Shown: positions 22,323 to 33,600 of the stretch, one piece after another | How positions within the stretch are numbered: position 1 is the first letter of the stretch | Layout: every line of letters begins with the position of its first letter | NCBI GenBank assembly: GCA_963971225.1 | Contig: OZ020269.1 | Coordinates: 40,755,264-40,819,263 of the forward strand | From: Melieria omissa | Lineage: Eukaryota; Arthropoda; Insecta; Diptera; Ulidiidae | DNA length: 64,000 nt | Reading direction: 5' to 3' | Position numbers and translations under genes: made by a program | The notes under the pieces: generated by a model | Told to the model about the DNA's origin: nothing | What the model saw: only the letters and a program-made list of their open reading frames with translations | The model's database searches: none

Positions 22323-23640
22323 CACAGAGCAACAAAATCGACATTATTTTTTTTTCTGAAATCAAACCATACTTTTCTAAAGGATTTTTGGAGGCTGATC
22401 ACAACTGCGTACTTAGTTTTTTGATTGTTTGAGCGGCTTAGGAAATATTGATGGTTTTCCTCGGAGGGCGTTTTCCATGTTTTTTGACCATTATACGAAT
22501 GCAGCTCCTACAAACCTGAAGTCTAAAATGCCATTTTTTTTTACATAGATTAACAATACTCTAACTATGTATTTCAAATTTAAAACATTAAAATCGGTTC
22601 AAATTTGCAAGAGTTATTCATTTGCAAAGTCAAATTTTCAGTTTGTTTGCAAGATTGCGAATACACAAAAGAATTTTTCTTACAAAAAATATATATTGTC
22701 ATATACTGAAAGAAGAATGTTGGGGCTTTCAATTAAAAAAGAAATTTTTGAAATACGATGCTTGTAATAGAGTATGTGTACAAATATGTAAGTTCTCCAT
22801 TGATAAATTCAGCAACAAAAGCAAGGATTTACTTTTGAGCTATAATATCGGAGCACAATTTTAGGCAGCGGTATGAAAATGCTCACATTCATCAAATGCC
22901 CTTGATTCTTAAAATTTTCAGCTTTGATTTTGATTTTTTTTGGGCCCTAAAAATATGTCGCAGTGAAATATGGAAAAACAGCAAGTAGTTTGCTAAGTGT
23001 GTGTGGTTGAAATTTTTGCTTGTGTGATGCAACTCTTTTTAGAATAGCTTTTACAATAATGAACCAATTCAAATTTTGTTAATGCCCTTGAAAAGACAAA
23101 TATTGACGCTTGCGAAAATACTTTAGCTACTTCCGTCAACGACGCGAAAAGCATTAGAAGATTTCAATACAAACACGTGTTCAGAAGATGAAGTCGCATT
23201 TACACTCTAATGAGAATAGGCCGAGAATGGCACATACAATAAAAAAAATCTGTTCTATAAGTTTAAGTTACAACCTTACACTATACATTGCACACTAACT
23301 CCTAGTTGAAAATTGCAACACCGATTTTAAATGAATTTGTATGAAAAATTCGCGAAAATTTAACTTTGAAGGGCCATAGCCATGACCAATCGAAATCGAG
23401 TATGGTCAGAATTATAGCTTGAGGATTCGTTATTGTGTCATAAAAAAATTATCGTGGTTTTCAACATATTACAAATGCAATAAAAATTCAAAGATGAAAA
23501 AACGTGGAAAACACCTCCTAGCAAAAACTTACAAACCGCTCAAACAATCAAAAAACTAAGTACGCAGTTGTGATCAGCGTCCAAAAATCCTTTAGAAAAG
23601 GTTTACTAGAACTCGGAAAAATTTTGGCTGTTGCTCAGTG
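22323..23640. mobile_element. Foldback MITE with TAA duplication, 1.3 kb
   Basis: Left end CACAGAGCAACA and right end TGTTGCTCAGTG are inverse with one mismatch, flanked by TAA (22320-22322 and 23641-23643). Inverted similarity extends inward, for example the segment near 22375-22435 against 23535-23605 (AAAGGATTTTTGGA, TGATCACAACTGCGTACTTA). CAC-start ends and a 3-bp duplication would fit CACTA/EnSpm or Harbinger. The interior shows no transposase. Confidence 0.7.
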
Positions 23641-23770
23641 TAATCGGATTTTACCTTGCGAATATTTCTTTTTTGACAATTTCACAACGATTGCCTAAAT
23701 TTCAAAGGCGACGTTGAAATTACGAAGTGTGCGTGTTGAAATGAGGTAGATTGCTAATAAAATTGAACTC

Positions 23771-23988
23771 GCAGTCCAGTGCTGCTAAACGAAGTATTTT
23801 TCATACAAATCAAAAAAATTTGTTCAAAAACAAGGCTATTAAACGGAGTAGTGCAGCTAAGTGATATGCAGCTAAATGTGAAATTTTCAAAGAAAATTCG
23901 GTTTGCGAAGTATGTAGTATTTTGGCCAAATCATGCAGCTAAGCAAAAAATGCACCTAAGCGAATAGGCAGCTAAACGGAATGTACTG
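23771..23988. repeat. Possible pogo-like MITE
   Basis: The right end reads inward CAGTACATTCCGTTTAGCTG and is followed by TA (23989-23990). The segment repeats GCAGCTAARYG five times, similar to the pogo terminal motif CGCTTAGCTGC. The left end (CAGTCCAGTGCTGC) is less clear and lacks a TA, so the boundary is tentative. Confidence 0.4.
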
Positions 23989-24001
23989 TACTATTTTTAA
24001 C

Positions 24002-25217
24002 CGTAGGCATGCCGTAGTAACATTTTTCTTATGACAAAATACTTGTCTTATTATTTATTTCTTTATTTATTTAGTGCTTCAGTAATGCTTTCGCCCTATT
24101 GAAAGTCAATAGACCTATTAATTATGTTATTCCATACAATCTTTTAACCCTTGGTTTGTTAGATTTCGATTAAAAAACAAACATAATTAAACACGTATCT
24201 ATTTATTTTTGATTTCAAGTGTTTTCACGAATTTTGAAGTCAATATGCCCATCAGTTCATTTTTTCTCGTAGTTTTCCCATATTCTCAAGATTGTAATCA
24301 ACCATGTGAAAATATAAACAAATAATTTTATTTCGAAAATATTTGTATACATTTTAAATTGGGATCAACCACCAAATTTTTAAGGTATAATGGCACGTTA
24401 GAAAGGGGAATTTTTAATGATTTACAAAATTATTTATTTTTCAGCTCCTTTATTATCAATCTTTTTTTTTACAATATATTGAAGGTTTAAGGAACACAAA
24501 AAAAATATTATCATATCATATTGTCTCTTATATAGGTGGTCTCTTATATAAGTCGTGTAGAAAAAAACACATCCTCCATTGCGGACACTTAATCTCCGGA
24601 TTGGCTCGACCGACTTAAACAAAATTTGTGTAGTTCTTTTTATTAACAATATTAAAGAAAAATTTTAATTTAAAGTACTTTTTCTGGGAAGAAAAGGTGA
24701 AAAACGCAGTAAATTTTTGACACTTTTTTTTTCAAAAAGCTCCTATCCTTTTATTTTTAGCGTTTTTTTATTTTTCTGGTGAATTCCTGTGTCCGAAGGC
24801 TTAGTAATTGTGCATCTTTTTTGTTTTTTTGTTTCAGATTAGCCGATTCGGAGATTAAGTGTCCGCAATGGAGGATGTGTTTTTTTCTACGTGACTTGAG
24901 CTCCACCTATATAAGAGACAATATGATATGATAATATTTTTTTTGTGTTCCTTAAACCTTCAATGTATTGCAAAAAAATTTTCAAAAAGACTGATAATAA
25001 AGGAGCTGAAAAATAATATTTTTGTAAATCATTAAAAATTCCCCTTTCTAACGTGCCATGATACCTTAAATCAAAGAAAACATTGGCCAGCAAAAGCCAT
25101 ACACCACAAAGATTCGATTGATGGACAGCAATTTGTGCAGCAAAACCAATCGGCAACACGACAACAACAGAAACATTAGCGAATGCCGAATCACCTTCAT
25201 TGAAACGACGATGACGA
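24002..25217 (+). repeat. Interspersed repeat shared, inverted, with 61150-61580
   Basis: Segments such as 'gtaggcatgccgta', 'tcaagattgtaatcaaccatg', 'gggatcaaccaccaaattttt' and 'ttggccagcaaaagccatacaccacaaag' occur in inverse orientation at 61150-61580. This copy carries a TTAA foldback (24384-25065) absent from the other. Its left part (24140-24260) also resembles the ~130-bp units at 36880-37600. Confidence 0.6.
24384..25065. mobile_element. TTAA-flanked foldback MITE, 682 bp
   Basis: Ends GGTATAATGGCACGTTAG and CTAACGTGCCATGATACC with long inverted arms (about 250 bp each) around a T-rich loop. TTAA flanks both sides (24380-24383 and 25066-25069). The inverted copy of the host repeat at 61340-61360 lacks it, giving an in-window empty site. 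TTAA duplication is made by piggyBac and Kolobok transposases. No coding is present; frames running across the arms are artefacts. Confidence 0.8.
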
Positions 25218-26655
25218 TGTATGTAATGATAATAATGGGTAGGGACAATGCCCTTGCGCACTGCAACCTAGTAGGTTTATTGTGCCCCTTGAATCATCTG
25301 GTGTTTTATGTGCTCAGGTATTGAATCAGACCTTTCTGCGATATTTGCATCAGGTCCTCATCACCGAGAATATGTTTCCCTAGAAACTTTGCACGTCTGT
25401 GTGCCAGGGCGGGGCAGTTTATGATAACGTGTTCCATTGTTTCGTCGACCTCATTGCAGTATCTGCACTTTTGTCGGTGACCAAGCCTAGTTTGTGAAGG
25501 TGGTAGCTACAAGAATAATGGCCGGTTAGGGCGCCACATAGGATTTTGAGCTGTCTTCTGCTAAGAAGTGTAGCAGTTTTGGCTCGTTTTGTGTTAAAAT
25601 TTAGGAATCTTTTCGAGTGACGTAGTCCCTCAATATTGTTCCAGTATTTTTGTTTTTGCCTCTGGATCCATTTGTGGATGTCCTGTTTTAGGTCGGTTTT
25701 ACCGAATCCAAACATCGGGCCCGGCCCTATGAATAGGCTTTCTGCACCTTTTGTGCTTGTGTGTCTGCCTTTTCGTTGCCATCATGGCCCTCATGCCCAG
25801 GAACCCAGACGAGCGCAACCCTGTTCTGGGTCCCTAGGGCGTTGAGTTCCTTGTGGCATTCGAGCAGGATTTTTGATGTGTAGGAGTAGCTGTCAAGCGC
25901 TTTTAGAACTGACAGACTATCCGAGAGTATGGTGAACATTGTTCCTTGAGGGTGCATTTTAGCAATTGTTCGAGCTGCCTCATATATTGCATAGAGTTCA
26001 GCTTGAAATATTGAGGTATTATGGCTCATCGGAAGGGCTAAGTTGACCCCTGGGCCCACCACTCCAGCTCCTACACCACAAGGTGTTTTAGAGCCATCGG
26101 TGTACCATTTCTGAGCGTCCTCTTTTAACCATTACGGGTTGTTATCCCACTGTTCTCTAGTCGGAAAGTCAACTATATAATTCCTTGTTGGGCTGAAATG
26201 GGGTTTCATGAAATCCAGATATGATGATTTGTGGAGGGTGTCCTCTATTTGTTTTAGAATTGCCAAGTGGCCCGTCAGGTTTCCCTGTTTAAGTAGGTTA
26301 TGCCTATATAGCGTGAGTGCACTTGAGATTGCTTCCTCTTGGAAAGCTATATGGCGCGGTGTTAGGTCGAGTAAGGCTTCCATGCCGGCAGTTGGGGTTG
26401 TTTTCATTGCCCCCGTAATGCTTAAGCATGCAAACCTTTGGACTCTGTTTAATCTTTTTATTGTTGTGCTCTGTTTGGTTTTGCCCCACCATACTAGAGC
26501 ACCGTATAGTATGATGGGTGACGATGACGATGCTTTGTTTCGTTGTTTGCTCATCTCTTCCCCCTCGCAAGAAACACGCTTGCCAAATTTTTGAAGATGC
26601 GTATTCTTTATATTAGGGCAGTTCACGATAACGTGCAAACAGTCTGGCATCATGG
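25218..26655 (-). mobile_element. RNase H-bearing LINE, 3' fragment
   Basis: A 1.4-kb 5'-truncated fragment of an I/LOA-type LINE. Its 3' end on the minus strand terminates in a short ATTATTATCATTAC tail, not poly(A). A shorter fragment of the same family, flanked by a clear 13-bp duplication, is at 59291-59774. I could not identify a TSD for this copy. Confidence 0.7.
25340..26600 (-). pseudogene. LINE ORF2 C-terminus: RT thumb, RNase H, CCHC tail
   Basis: From 26550 downward the protein shows the connection after reverse transcriptase (YGALVWWGKT, RVQRFACLSITGAM), a stop near 26128, then RNase H with YTDGSK, AELYAIYEA, ILSDSLS and PGHEGHDGNEKADTQA carrying the D-E-D-D type residues. A frameshift near 25730 leads into the family C-terminus (QDIHKWIQRQKQKYWNN, ILCGALTGHYS), and another near 25460 disrupts the CCHC zinc motif that is intact in the copy at 59376-59774. 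At 26580-26650 there is a second similarity to the CCHC tail (HVIVNCP), which suggests a rearranged or composite fragment. Confidence 0.75.
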
Positions 26656-26816
26656 CATTTGCAAAATGTGATAGCAAATATTTTCAACGCAACAACAAAA
26701 TGTAGACATTTGCCCATGCCGAGCAGCGGCAAATTTCCCACACTGAAACTCTATTGCATATTTTTCGGCATGGGCAAAACCGATTTGACAATCAATCAAC
26801 TGTTACAATTGTCGAG

Positions 26817-27024
26817 ATGAAGCAGACGAAAAAGAAAATAAAAAGAGAAAAACCGAATAAAAAGTGGACGGACGAGGAGATTCGTACAATTTTGAGTTAT
26901 TTGCAAGAAGCGCTGGAGTTAGAGGTATGAATTGTTTTCGGATTCCACAGCGGCAGCAACTTATGCGTGCTCTTTATTCTCGCAGGCTCCCACGGCGCAA
27001 ATATTCGATTCTTCTTCTTCTTGA
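26817..27024 (+). CDS. Small spliced Myb/SANT-like ORF (truncated gene or TE fragment)
   Basis: ATG 26817 opens MKQTKKKIKREKPNKKWTDE, continuing EIRTILSYLQ up to GAG at 26924. There GTATGA begins a 61-bp candidate intron ending in TTCTCGCAG (26985). Exon 2 adds APTAQIF and a serine run, stop at 27022-27024. The KWTDEEI...L...PTAQIF pattern resembles Myb/SANT-like (MADF-like) DNA-binding domains of insect proteins, but it ends where the helix pair would continue, so it is a fragment at best. Just upstream (26709-26777) is an inverted pair TTTGCCCATGCCGA and its inverse that could be a terminal repeat. Function unknown. Confidence 0.4.
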
Positions 27025-27099
27025 TTTATTCTTCAAAAACAGCTGTGAATTTGTTCTGCAACCAAATTTGCCATGAAATTTTTAAAAGTGTGCTCAGTG

Positions 27100-27870
27100 T
27101 TGATGGCAAATTTTTGAAATGACTTGCATTTGCCCAAATATTTGCACATTATCCTGAAGTGCCCTATTGTATATTCTTTGATAAAATGCATCGCCTTGTT
27201 CTGCATTTTTTGCAATTTATTAATTTGAGTCTTTTATAATGAAAAATATTGTGGGGCAATAGATAAAGTGTGGCTCGATTATCGATCTATAAACCATGGT
27301 TTTGTATTGTTCACTTAAAAACTTACACGTTCGTTTCATAAACCAAATTTTTTTGGCAATTTTTCCCAAAGTGAAATGAATGTGATCGTTAAATTTTAAT
27401 GTTTCATCGATCTGAATGCCCAGATATTTTATTTTATTAACTTCTTCTATTTCGATGTTATTAATTTTTATAGTTTTCAATAGTAAGTTATTATTTCGTG
27501 AAATAACCATATATTTAGTTTTATCAATGTTTGATTTTAATCTGTTAGTAGACAGCCAAATATACAGAGAATCTAAGTCCAATTACAACTTATGTTGAAT
27601 TTCATCTATATTAGTCCCACTGATCGTAATTAATTGAGGCAACCCAATTTTGATATCAATTTCCCGGAAACCGACGACCCAATTGCCACACGCTGCTTGG
27701 GGTTTGTTAAAAAATTTTTGAACCAATCTAGCTCTACATTTTTTATCCCAATATTAAATAATTTTGTTAAAAGTATTTCTTGATCAATCGTCTCAAAGGC
27801 TCTCTTCAGATCAACGAATACGGCAAAAATAGATTTCTTATCGTTTAGCTCTTCCTTCCAATTAGTTGTA
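27100..27870 (-). pseudogene. LINE reverse transcriptase remnant, copy A
   Basis: Minus-strand pieces: FAVFVDLKRAFETIDQEIL (RT palm, the first catalytic aspartate), GLPQ, and then LYIWLSTNRL and KIKYLGIQIDE of the region after YADD. Between GLPQ and LYIWL the YADD segment is missing, through a deletion also present in copy B, and there is a stop just before DLDSLYIWL. The C-terminus continues in another frame past MQNKAMHFIKEYT. The same deletion in both copies means they share a defective ancestor or one is a duplicate of the other. Confidence 0.75.
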
Positions 27871-29173
27871 AAGGGTTTTTCAATAAGAGCGCTACAAAAG
27901 TTTTTTTAAATAAAACAAAAACGGTTTTGGATATCAATGAAATTCTTTATTCCTGTGAAAGTACATTCGATGCCATTATGTATGGAACTCGATTTCTCTT
28001 GCATGGCCACCACGGGCACGCTTGCAGAAGTCCAGACGCTGAACCCAATTTTCGACGGTTTTTAAGCATAAATCGGCCGATACTGCCGCAATTTCACGTT
28101 CGATATTCGTACGAAGTTCATCAATCGTCGCTGGCTTGTTGGCATAGACCTTAGACTTGACGTAGCCCCACAGGAAATAGTCCAACGGCGTCAAATCGCA
28201 CGACCGAGGCGGCCAATTGACTGGACCATGTCGTGAGATAACACGTTCACCAAACTTGGTTTTCAATAAATCGATTGTGCGATGCGCTGTGTGGCTTGTG
28301 GCGCCGTCCTGTTGAAACCACATATTGTCCAAGTCCATATCATCCAATTCGGGCCAAAAATATTCGGTTATCATTGAACGGTAGCGATTCCCAGTCACAG
28401 TAACGTGCCGGTCTTGATCATCACGAAAGAAGTACGGCCCAATGACGCCCCCGGCCCATAAACCGCACCAAACCGTAATTTTTTCGGGATGCAATGGTGA
28501 CTCATGGAGTACGTGTGGATTGCTGCCTGACCAATAACGCATATTCTGTTTGTTGACAAATCCATTGAGCCAAAAATGGGCCTCATCGCTAAAGATGATT
28601 TTACGGTGAAAATCTGGATCATTTTCAAATTGTTGTTGAGCCCAATTTACGAATGTGCGTCGCTTCAAATGGTACAACGGCTTCAGTTCTTGCGTCAATT
28701 TGATCTTGTAAGGATGTAGGCCAAGATCTTTTCGCAAAATTCGCCACAACGACGTCACAGAAATGCCCAACGCTTGAGAACGACGTGTGAGAGACACATT
28801 TGGGCTTTCTTGAACTGAAGCCTCAGCGGCAGCAATATTCTCGACACTACGGGCACTTCTTTGTCTCACTGGCACGGGAACATTTTGTACTGTGCCTGTG
28901 GATTGAAATTTTTCCACTAGACGCTCAATTGTTGATCTGGCAGGACAATTATGACGACCATAAATTGGACGTAGCGCTCTTAAAGTTGAGGCCACTGACT
29001 CCGAATTTCGGTAGTAAATTTTAATAATTTCGACTCGTTGTTGGACCGTATATCTTTCCATGATGAAATGGCAAACCTTACTGAAGAGAAATGTCAAAAG
29101 AGCGGAAAAAAATATGGCGTCGTTTGCTGTCCCTATCGGTCTACTTTTGTAGCGCTCCTTTTGAAAAACCCGT
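27871..29173 (-). mobile_element. DD41D (rosa-type) mariner, apparently intact
   Basis: Ends on the plus strand AAGGGTTTTTCAATAAGAGC and, inverted, ACGGGTTTTTCAAAAGGAGC, flanked by TA (27869-27870 and 29174-29175). The homologous position in LINE copy B (30509-30510, GTTGTATAAGAATATT) has a single TA, an exact empty site. Length 1303 bp. It contains one uninterrupted transposase ORF. Confidence 0.9.
27976..29061 (-). CDS. mariner transposase, DD41D type
   Basis: Start chosen at ATG 29061 (MERYTVQQRVEII), where the N-terminal helix-turn-helix begins; an in-frame ATG at 29097 would add 12 residues. About 361 residues. N-terminal two-part HTH (residues 1-110, with NSESVASTLRALRP and LGISVTSLWRILRK). 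Catalytic aspartates in IIFSDEAHF, FQQDGATSHT and CDLTPLDYFLWGY. Exactly 41 residues separate the last two, the DD41D signature first described for the rosa mariners of the fruit fly Ceratitis rosa. No stop or frameshift is visible. The protein would cut the element at its inverted repeats and insert it at TA. Confidence 0.88.
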   Translation of the reverse strand: MERYTVQQRVEIIKIYYRNSESVASTLRALRPIYGRHNCPARSTIERLVEKFQSTGTVQNVPVPVRQRSARSVENIAAAEASVQESPNVSLTRRSQALGISVTSLWRILRKDLGLHPYKIKLTQELKPLYHLKRRTFVNWAQQQFENDPDFHRKIIFSDEAHFWLNGFVNKQNMRYWSGSNPHVLHESPLHPEKITVWCGLWAGGVIGPYFFRDDQDRHVTVTGNRYRSMITEYFWPELDDMDLDNMWFQQDGATSHTAHRTIDLLKTKFGERVISRHGPVNWPPRSCDLTPLDYFLWGYVKSKVYANKPATIDELRTNIEREIAAVSADLCLKTVENWVQRLDFCKRARGGHAREIEFHT

Positions 29174-29227
29174 TATAAGAATATTATTACCTTCTAAGTA
29201 TTGCACAATTTGATTTTTTACAACGGT

Positions 29228-29732
29228 AAAAAGTCGCTATTGATTGTTTTCCCTTTCTCAAGATAGTCGATGAATATTATTCCGTGCACATCCCAAAATA
29301 CTGACGCCATAACCTTGCCAGCCGATGTTTGTGCCTTTGGACGCTTTGGGCGGCTTTCACCGGTTGCATGCCACTCAGCAGACTGCCGATTTGACTCTGG
29401 AGTGAAATGGTGGGTCCATGTTTCATCCATTGTGATGTACCGACGCAAAAACTCCGACTTGTTGCGCGTAAACATGTCCAAACAGCTCTTTGAATTATCG
29501 ATTCGTTGTTGTTTTTGCTCCGGTGTGAGCAAACGCGGCACCCATTTCGAAAACACCTTTTTCATAACCAAATGTTCGTGTATTATGGTGTGTACACTGC
29601 CTGCTGATATCTTTAGAATGTCAGCAATCTCCCCCACTTTCACTTTACGGTCGGACATAATGATTTTCAGTGTTTTTTCAACGTTTTCCGGAATAACAGC
29701 GTCATTTGGCCGTCCAGTAGATGGAATGTCAT
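29228..29732 (-). pseudogene. Truncated irritans-like mariner, transposase middle part
   Basis: Covers codons from just before the HTH (minus strand, GATGACATTCC) to about GKTINSD. It is nearly identical to 12100-12530 but keeps the segment VMKKVFSKWVPR that the other copy lost. Both termini are missing and no TA or inverted repeat bounds it. It sits exactly between LINE copy A and the 3' end of copy B, so it marks a rearrangement junction and not a simple insertion. Confidence 0.85.
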
Positions 29733-29739
29733 CTCAGTG

Positions 29740-30525
29740 TTGATGGCAAATTTTTGAAATGACTTGCATTTGCCCAAATATTTGCACATTATCCTGAAGT
29801 GCCCTATTGTATATTCTTTGATAAAACGCATCGCCTTGTTCTGCATTTTTTGCAATTTATTAATTTGAGTCTTTTATAATGAAAAATATTGTGGTGCAAT
29901 AGATAAAGTGTGGCTCGATTATCGATCTATAAACCATGGTTTTGTATTGTTCACTTAAAAACTTACGCGTTCGTTTCATAAACCAAATTTTTTTTGCAAT
30001 TTTTCCCAAAGTGAAATGAATGTGATCGTTAAATTTTAATGTTTCATCGATCTGAATGCCCAGATATTTTATTATATTAACTTCTTCTATTTCGATGTTA
30101 TTAATTTTTATAGTTTTCAATAGTAAGTTATTATTTCGTGAAATAACCATATATTTAGTTTTATCAATGTTTGATTTTAATCTGTTAGTAGACAGCCAAA
30201 TATACAGAGAATCTAAGTCCAATTACAACTTATGTTGAATTTCATCTATATTAGTCCCACTGATCGTAATTAATTGAGGCAACCCAATTTTGATATCAAT
30301 TTCCCGGAAACCGACAACCCAATTGCCACACGCTGCTTGCAGTTTGTTAAAAAATTTTTGAACCAATCTAGCTCTACATTTTTTATCCCAATATTAAATA
30401 ATTTTGTTAAAAGTATTTCTTGATCAATCGTCCCAAAGGCTCTCTTCAGATCAACGAATACGGCAAAAATAGATTTCTTATCGTTTAGCTCTTCCTTCCA
30501 ATTAGTTGTATAAGAATATTATTAC
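29740..30525 (-). pseudogene. LINE reverse transcriptase remnant, copy B
   Basis: Same content as copy A: palm motif FAVFVDLKRAF, a loss of the YADD block, a stop before DLDSLYIWL and a C-terminal block 29860-30222 (NIIKYLGIQIDE). A few substitutions separate the copies (for example YCPT versus YCTT). Confidence 0.75.
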
Positions 30526-30529
30526 CTTC

Positions 30530-30671
30530 TGTCAAGGATGGTTTATTAACATATTTTAATAAATAAAAAGTCGTTAACAATTTTGTTTAAAAAGTAATTG
30601 TGCACCGGCGACGTGCCCACCTACGCGACTACCCCGTAGCAACTTCCCGAGTTGCCACCCTGTCCGTGACA
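30530..30671 (-). repeat. Gypsy-2 3' LTR
   Basis: 142 bp, TG...CA ends, same sequence as 35498-35639. Confidence 0.88.
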
Positions 30672-30697
30672 GCTCGGCCTCTCCTGACTTTCATCCC

Positions 30698-33600
30698 CTA
30701 GGATGACTCGCCGCTCATCTGCTTGTCGTCATCGCTGCCGTTGTCGTCTATGTCTGGGCTGGGGTAACACCAAGGCTTCATGTGGTCGGTCGCCATGATG
30801 TTACAGTAGCGTCTGTGGGAATGCGTGGTATCGGGTAAATCCTCCACAACATATCGATCGTAATCCAATACTTTGGTCACGATATAAGGCCCCTTATACT
30901 TCGGCTCAAGCTTATGTGACTCCCCCGTTGCGGTCGGGACATGATCGATGACTACCAGTTGACCTTCGTGATACATCTGTGGGCGTTGATGTTGGCGGTC
31001 GTACCGTTGTTTCCATTTAGCCTTTTCCGCTTCGATTCTCTGCGCTGCTACGTGTCGCCTGGTCTCGTACACCTGTGCGTCGGATTCTGGCTCGTTGTCC
31101 TGCAGTGCTTGGATCAGCCGATTGTCACTCACGGCCCGGATATCGAATCTGAAAATCAGATCGTTGGGACTAAACTTTGTCGTTGCGTTTTCCTGGGAGT
31201 TCATGCCCCACTGGATCGTAGGAAGCATCGTATCCCAGTTACGGACCTCGTCAACGGAACACTTGAGAGCTGTGAGCAGCGTCTTATTCACCCGCTCAAC
31301 TTGTCCGTTCCCGCGCGGTGTTCGGACTGCAGTTTTGATGTGCTGAATGTCATACCGTTCCACAAAGTTCGCAAATTCTTTTGATGTGTAGGCGGTACCT
31401 CGATCGGTGATGACTCGACGTGGTTGGCCCAAAATACTCATGACCTCGGTCAGCATCTGGATCACTGGAGTAGTTTTGGTGTTCCTTACCGCCTTCAGCA
31501 TTGCATACTTTGAAAATGCGCACACCAATACGATGACATGCACATTGCCCCGTTTGGACTTGGGGAATGGCCCCAAGTGGTCCAAGTGAAGTGTCCGGAA
31601 TGGAATGGGCTGCGTGTCGGACTCGTGCATCTGGCTTTCTGGTTTGCCCCCCTTGACCTTCGCGTAGCAGCATGGAGGACAGGATGCGATGTAGCTCTTC
31701 ACATAACGTCTCATTCTCGGGAACCAAAAGTCTTTCCGGATACCCTGTAGGGTCTTCTCGAGTCCAAAATGTCCGGAGTTATCGTGACAGGCTCTCGCGA
31801 TCCTCCATCGTACTGCCCTCGGTATAACCAACTTACGCTGGCCCTCGACCTTTCGATAGAGGCGTCCCGTATGCAATTCAAAATCTTGCTTGAGTTGTGC
31901 TGCGTTTGGCGAATCTCCGCCGCTGAGTGCTTTCACGATTTCCGTCAATTTGCGGTCCTGCATCTGAACTGCGTACACCCAGTCCGTTGTTTCGGTTGCT
32001 GCTACTGACAAGATACTTTCAGCCACCGTGCCGGGTTCGCGAGGTGGCAACCCTGGCGCTCGACTCATACCATCAACGTGCTGCATGTTCGTTCCCTTTC
32101 GATGGATGCAATCGTAATTATACTCTTGCAAACGTAGCCACCATCTAGCAATGCGTGGCGGAAGTGGTGTTGTTGCCTTTGTTGTAACGATGGCGTTGCA
32201 ATCCGTCGCAACCGTGAAATGCGTACCCAGCAAGTAAAACCGGAACCTCTCCAAAGTTTCGACGATTGCTAGTACTTCAAGTTCATGGCTGGCATACCTC
32301 GTTTCGGCGGGTGTGCATCGTCGGCTGTAGAATGACACCGGTTTCCACCCGTTGCCTTCCTGCTGTAGAAGCATGCCTGATAAGCCAATGCTGCTTGCGT
32401 CTGTATGCACTTCGTGTTGTTTGTCGACGTCGTAGATGACAAGTACGGGTCTGCGCGTGATAATTGCCTTCAGCTCGGCACACGCCTCTTCATGCTCCTG
32501 ACGCCACACAAATGGTGCATCCTTTCGTAAGAGCGTCGTCAATGGTTGCGCGAAGTGGCTGTATTTCTCCACAAACTTGCGGAAAAATCCCGTCAGCCCC
32601 AGGAACTGTCTGACTTCCAAAACATTGGTCGGTATCGGAAAGTTTTCAATGCACTCGGTCTTCTCGTTGCCTGGGCTGATGCCTGCTGCGTTGACTGTAT
32701 GGCCCAAGAACTTGACTTCGGTTTCCATGAAAGTGCATTTAGACGGCCTTCGCGTCAACCCTGCTTTCTTAACTGCTTCCAAAAACTCGCGCAGCACCTG
32801 TAGTCCTTCATCGACTGTGGGCGTTGCGATGATAACTTCGTCGACGTAACTTATGACCCGTTTTCGATTACTGAGCGTGGCTATCAATTTTGTAATCATC
32901 TCCTGGAAGTACATGGGCGCGTTGACTAACCCAAAGGGCATGACGTTGTGTTCAAACAGGCCCTCATGCGTTAGGAAAGCGGTGTACTGTTTGCTTTCTT
33001 CTTGCATCGGGATTTGATAGTATCCGGATGTCATGTCGAGGATTGTGTAGTACTTGCCGCCCGCTAATTTAGATAGCTGCTCTTCGACCACCGGCATTGG
33101 AAACTGCTTTTTGACGGTGACCGCATTCACTGCTCGATAGTCCACGCACATCCTGCTCTCCCCGTTCGCCTTCTTCACCAACACAACCGATGCTGCATGC
33201 GGCGACGTACTTGGTCGTATGATGTCGTGTGCCAGTAAATCCTGGATAATGGCTGACAACTCTGATTGTCGTGCCAGCGGGACTTGATAGCGCTTGCCCA
33301 CAATCGGCTTGTCTGTGGCAACCGTTATCTGCATTGTCGTCGTCGTACACCTGCCCAGTGTTGGCAGCCCCTCCGCGAAACAGCCGTCGTATTCGCCAAG
33401 TAGCGCCCGCAGCGCTGCGTGTTGCTCTTGGTGTAACCCGTCGTGAATGTGGAACTCCGGATCAGTTGCCTTCGTCTTTAGCTGCATCACCCCTGACTCG
33501 ATTGTCAACCGTTTGTTCGGCGGGCACAAGATGTCCCTCCCCAGAAGTATGTCCTGTGACAACGAATTGTCTGCGACGATATATAATGTCGCTGTTGCTG

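Larger units (their letters stand above)
27093..29227 (-). mobile_element. CR1/Jockey-like LINE copy A, interrupted by DD41D mariner
   Basis: LINE sequence occupies 27093-27870 and 29176-29227 and reads on the minus strand. Its 3' limit (27093) is the same base context, CAGTGTTGATGGC, as in copy B at 29733. The segment is more than 95% identical to 29733-30529 by eye. The mariner insertion at 27871-29173 is absent from copy B. Confidence 0.75.

Noticed and set aside
24887..25261. A 124-residue minus-strand frame
   Set aside because: It crosses from a foldback MITE arm into the surrounding repeat and has no protein-like features.
26700..27110. Possible hAT-like ends around 26744 and 27093 (CAGTGT start words)
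   Set aside because: The two words point outward, not inward, and no matching 8-bp duplication was found.
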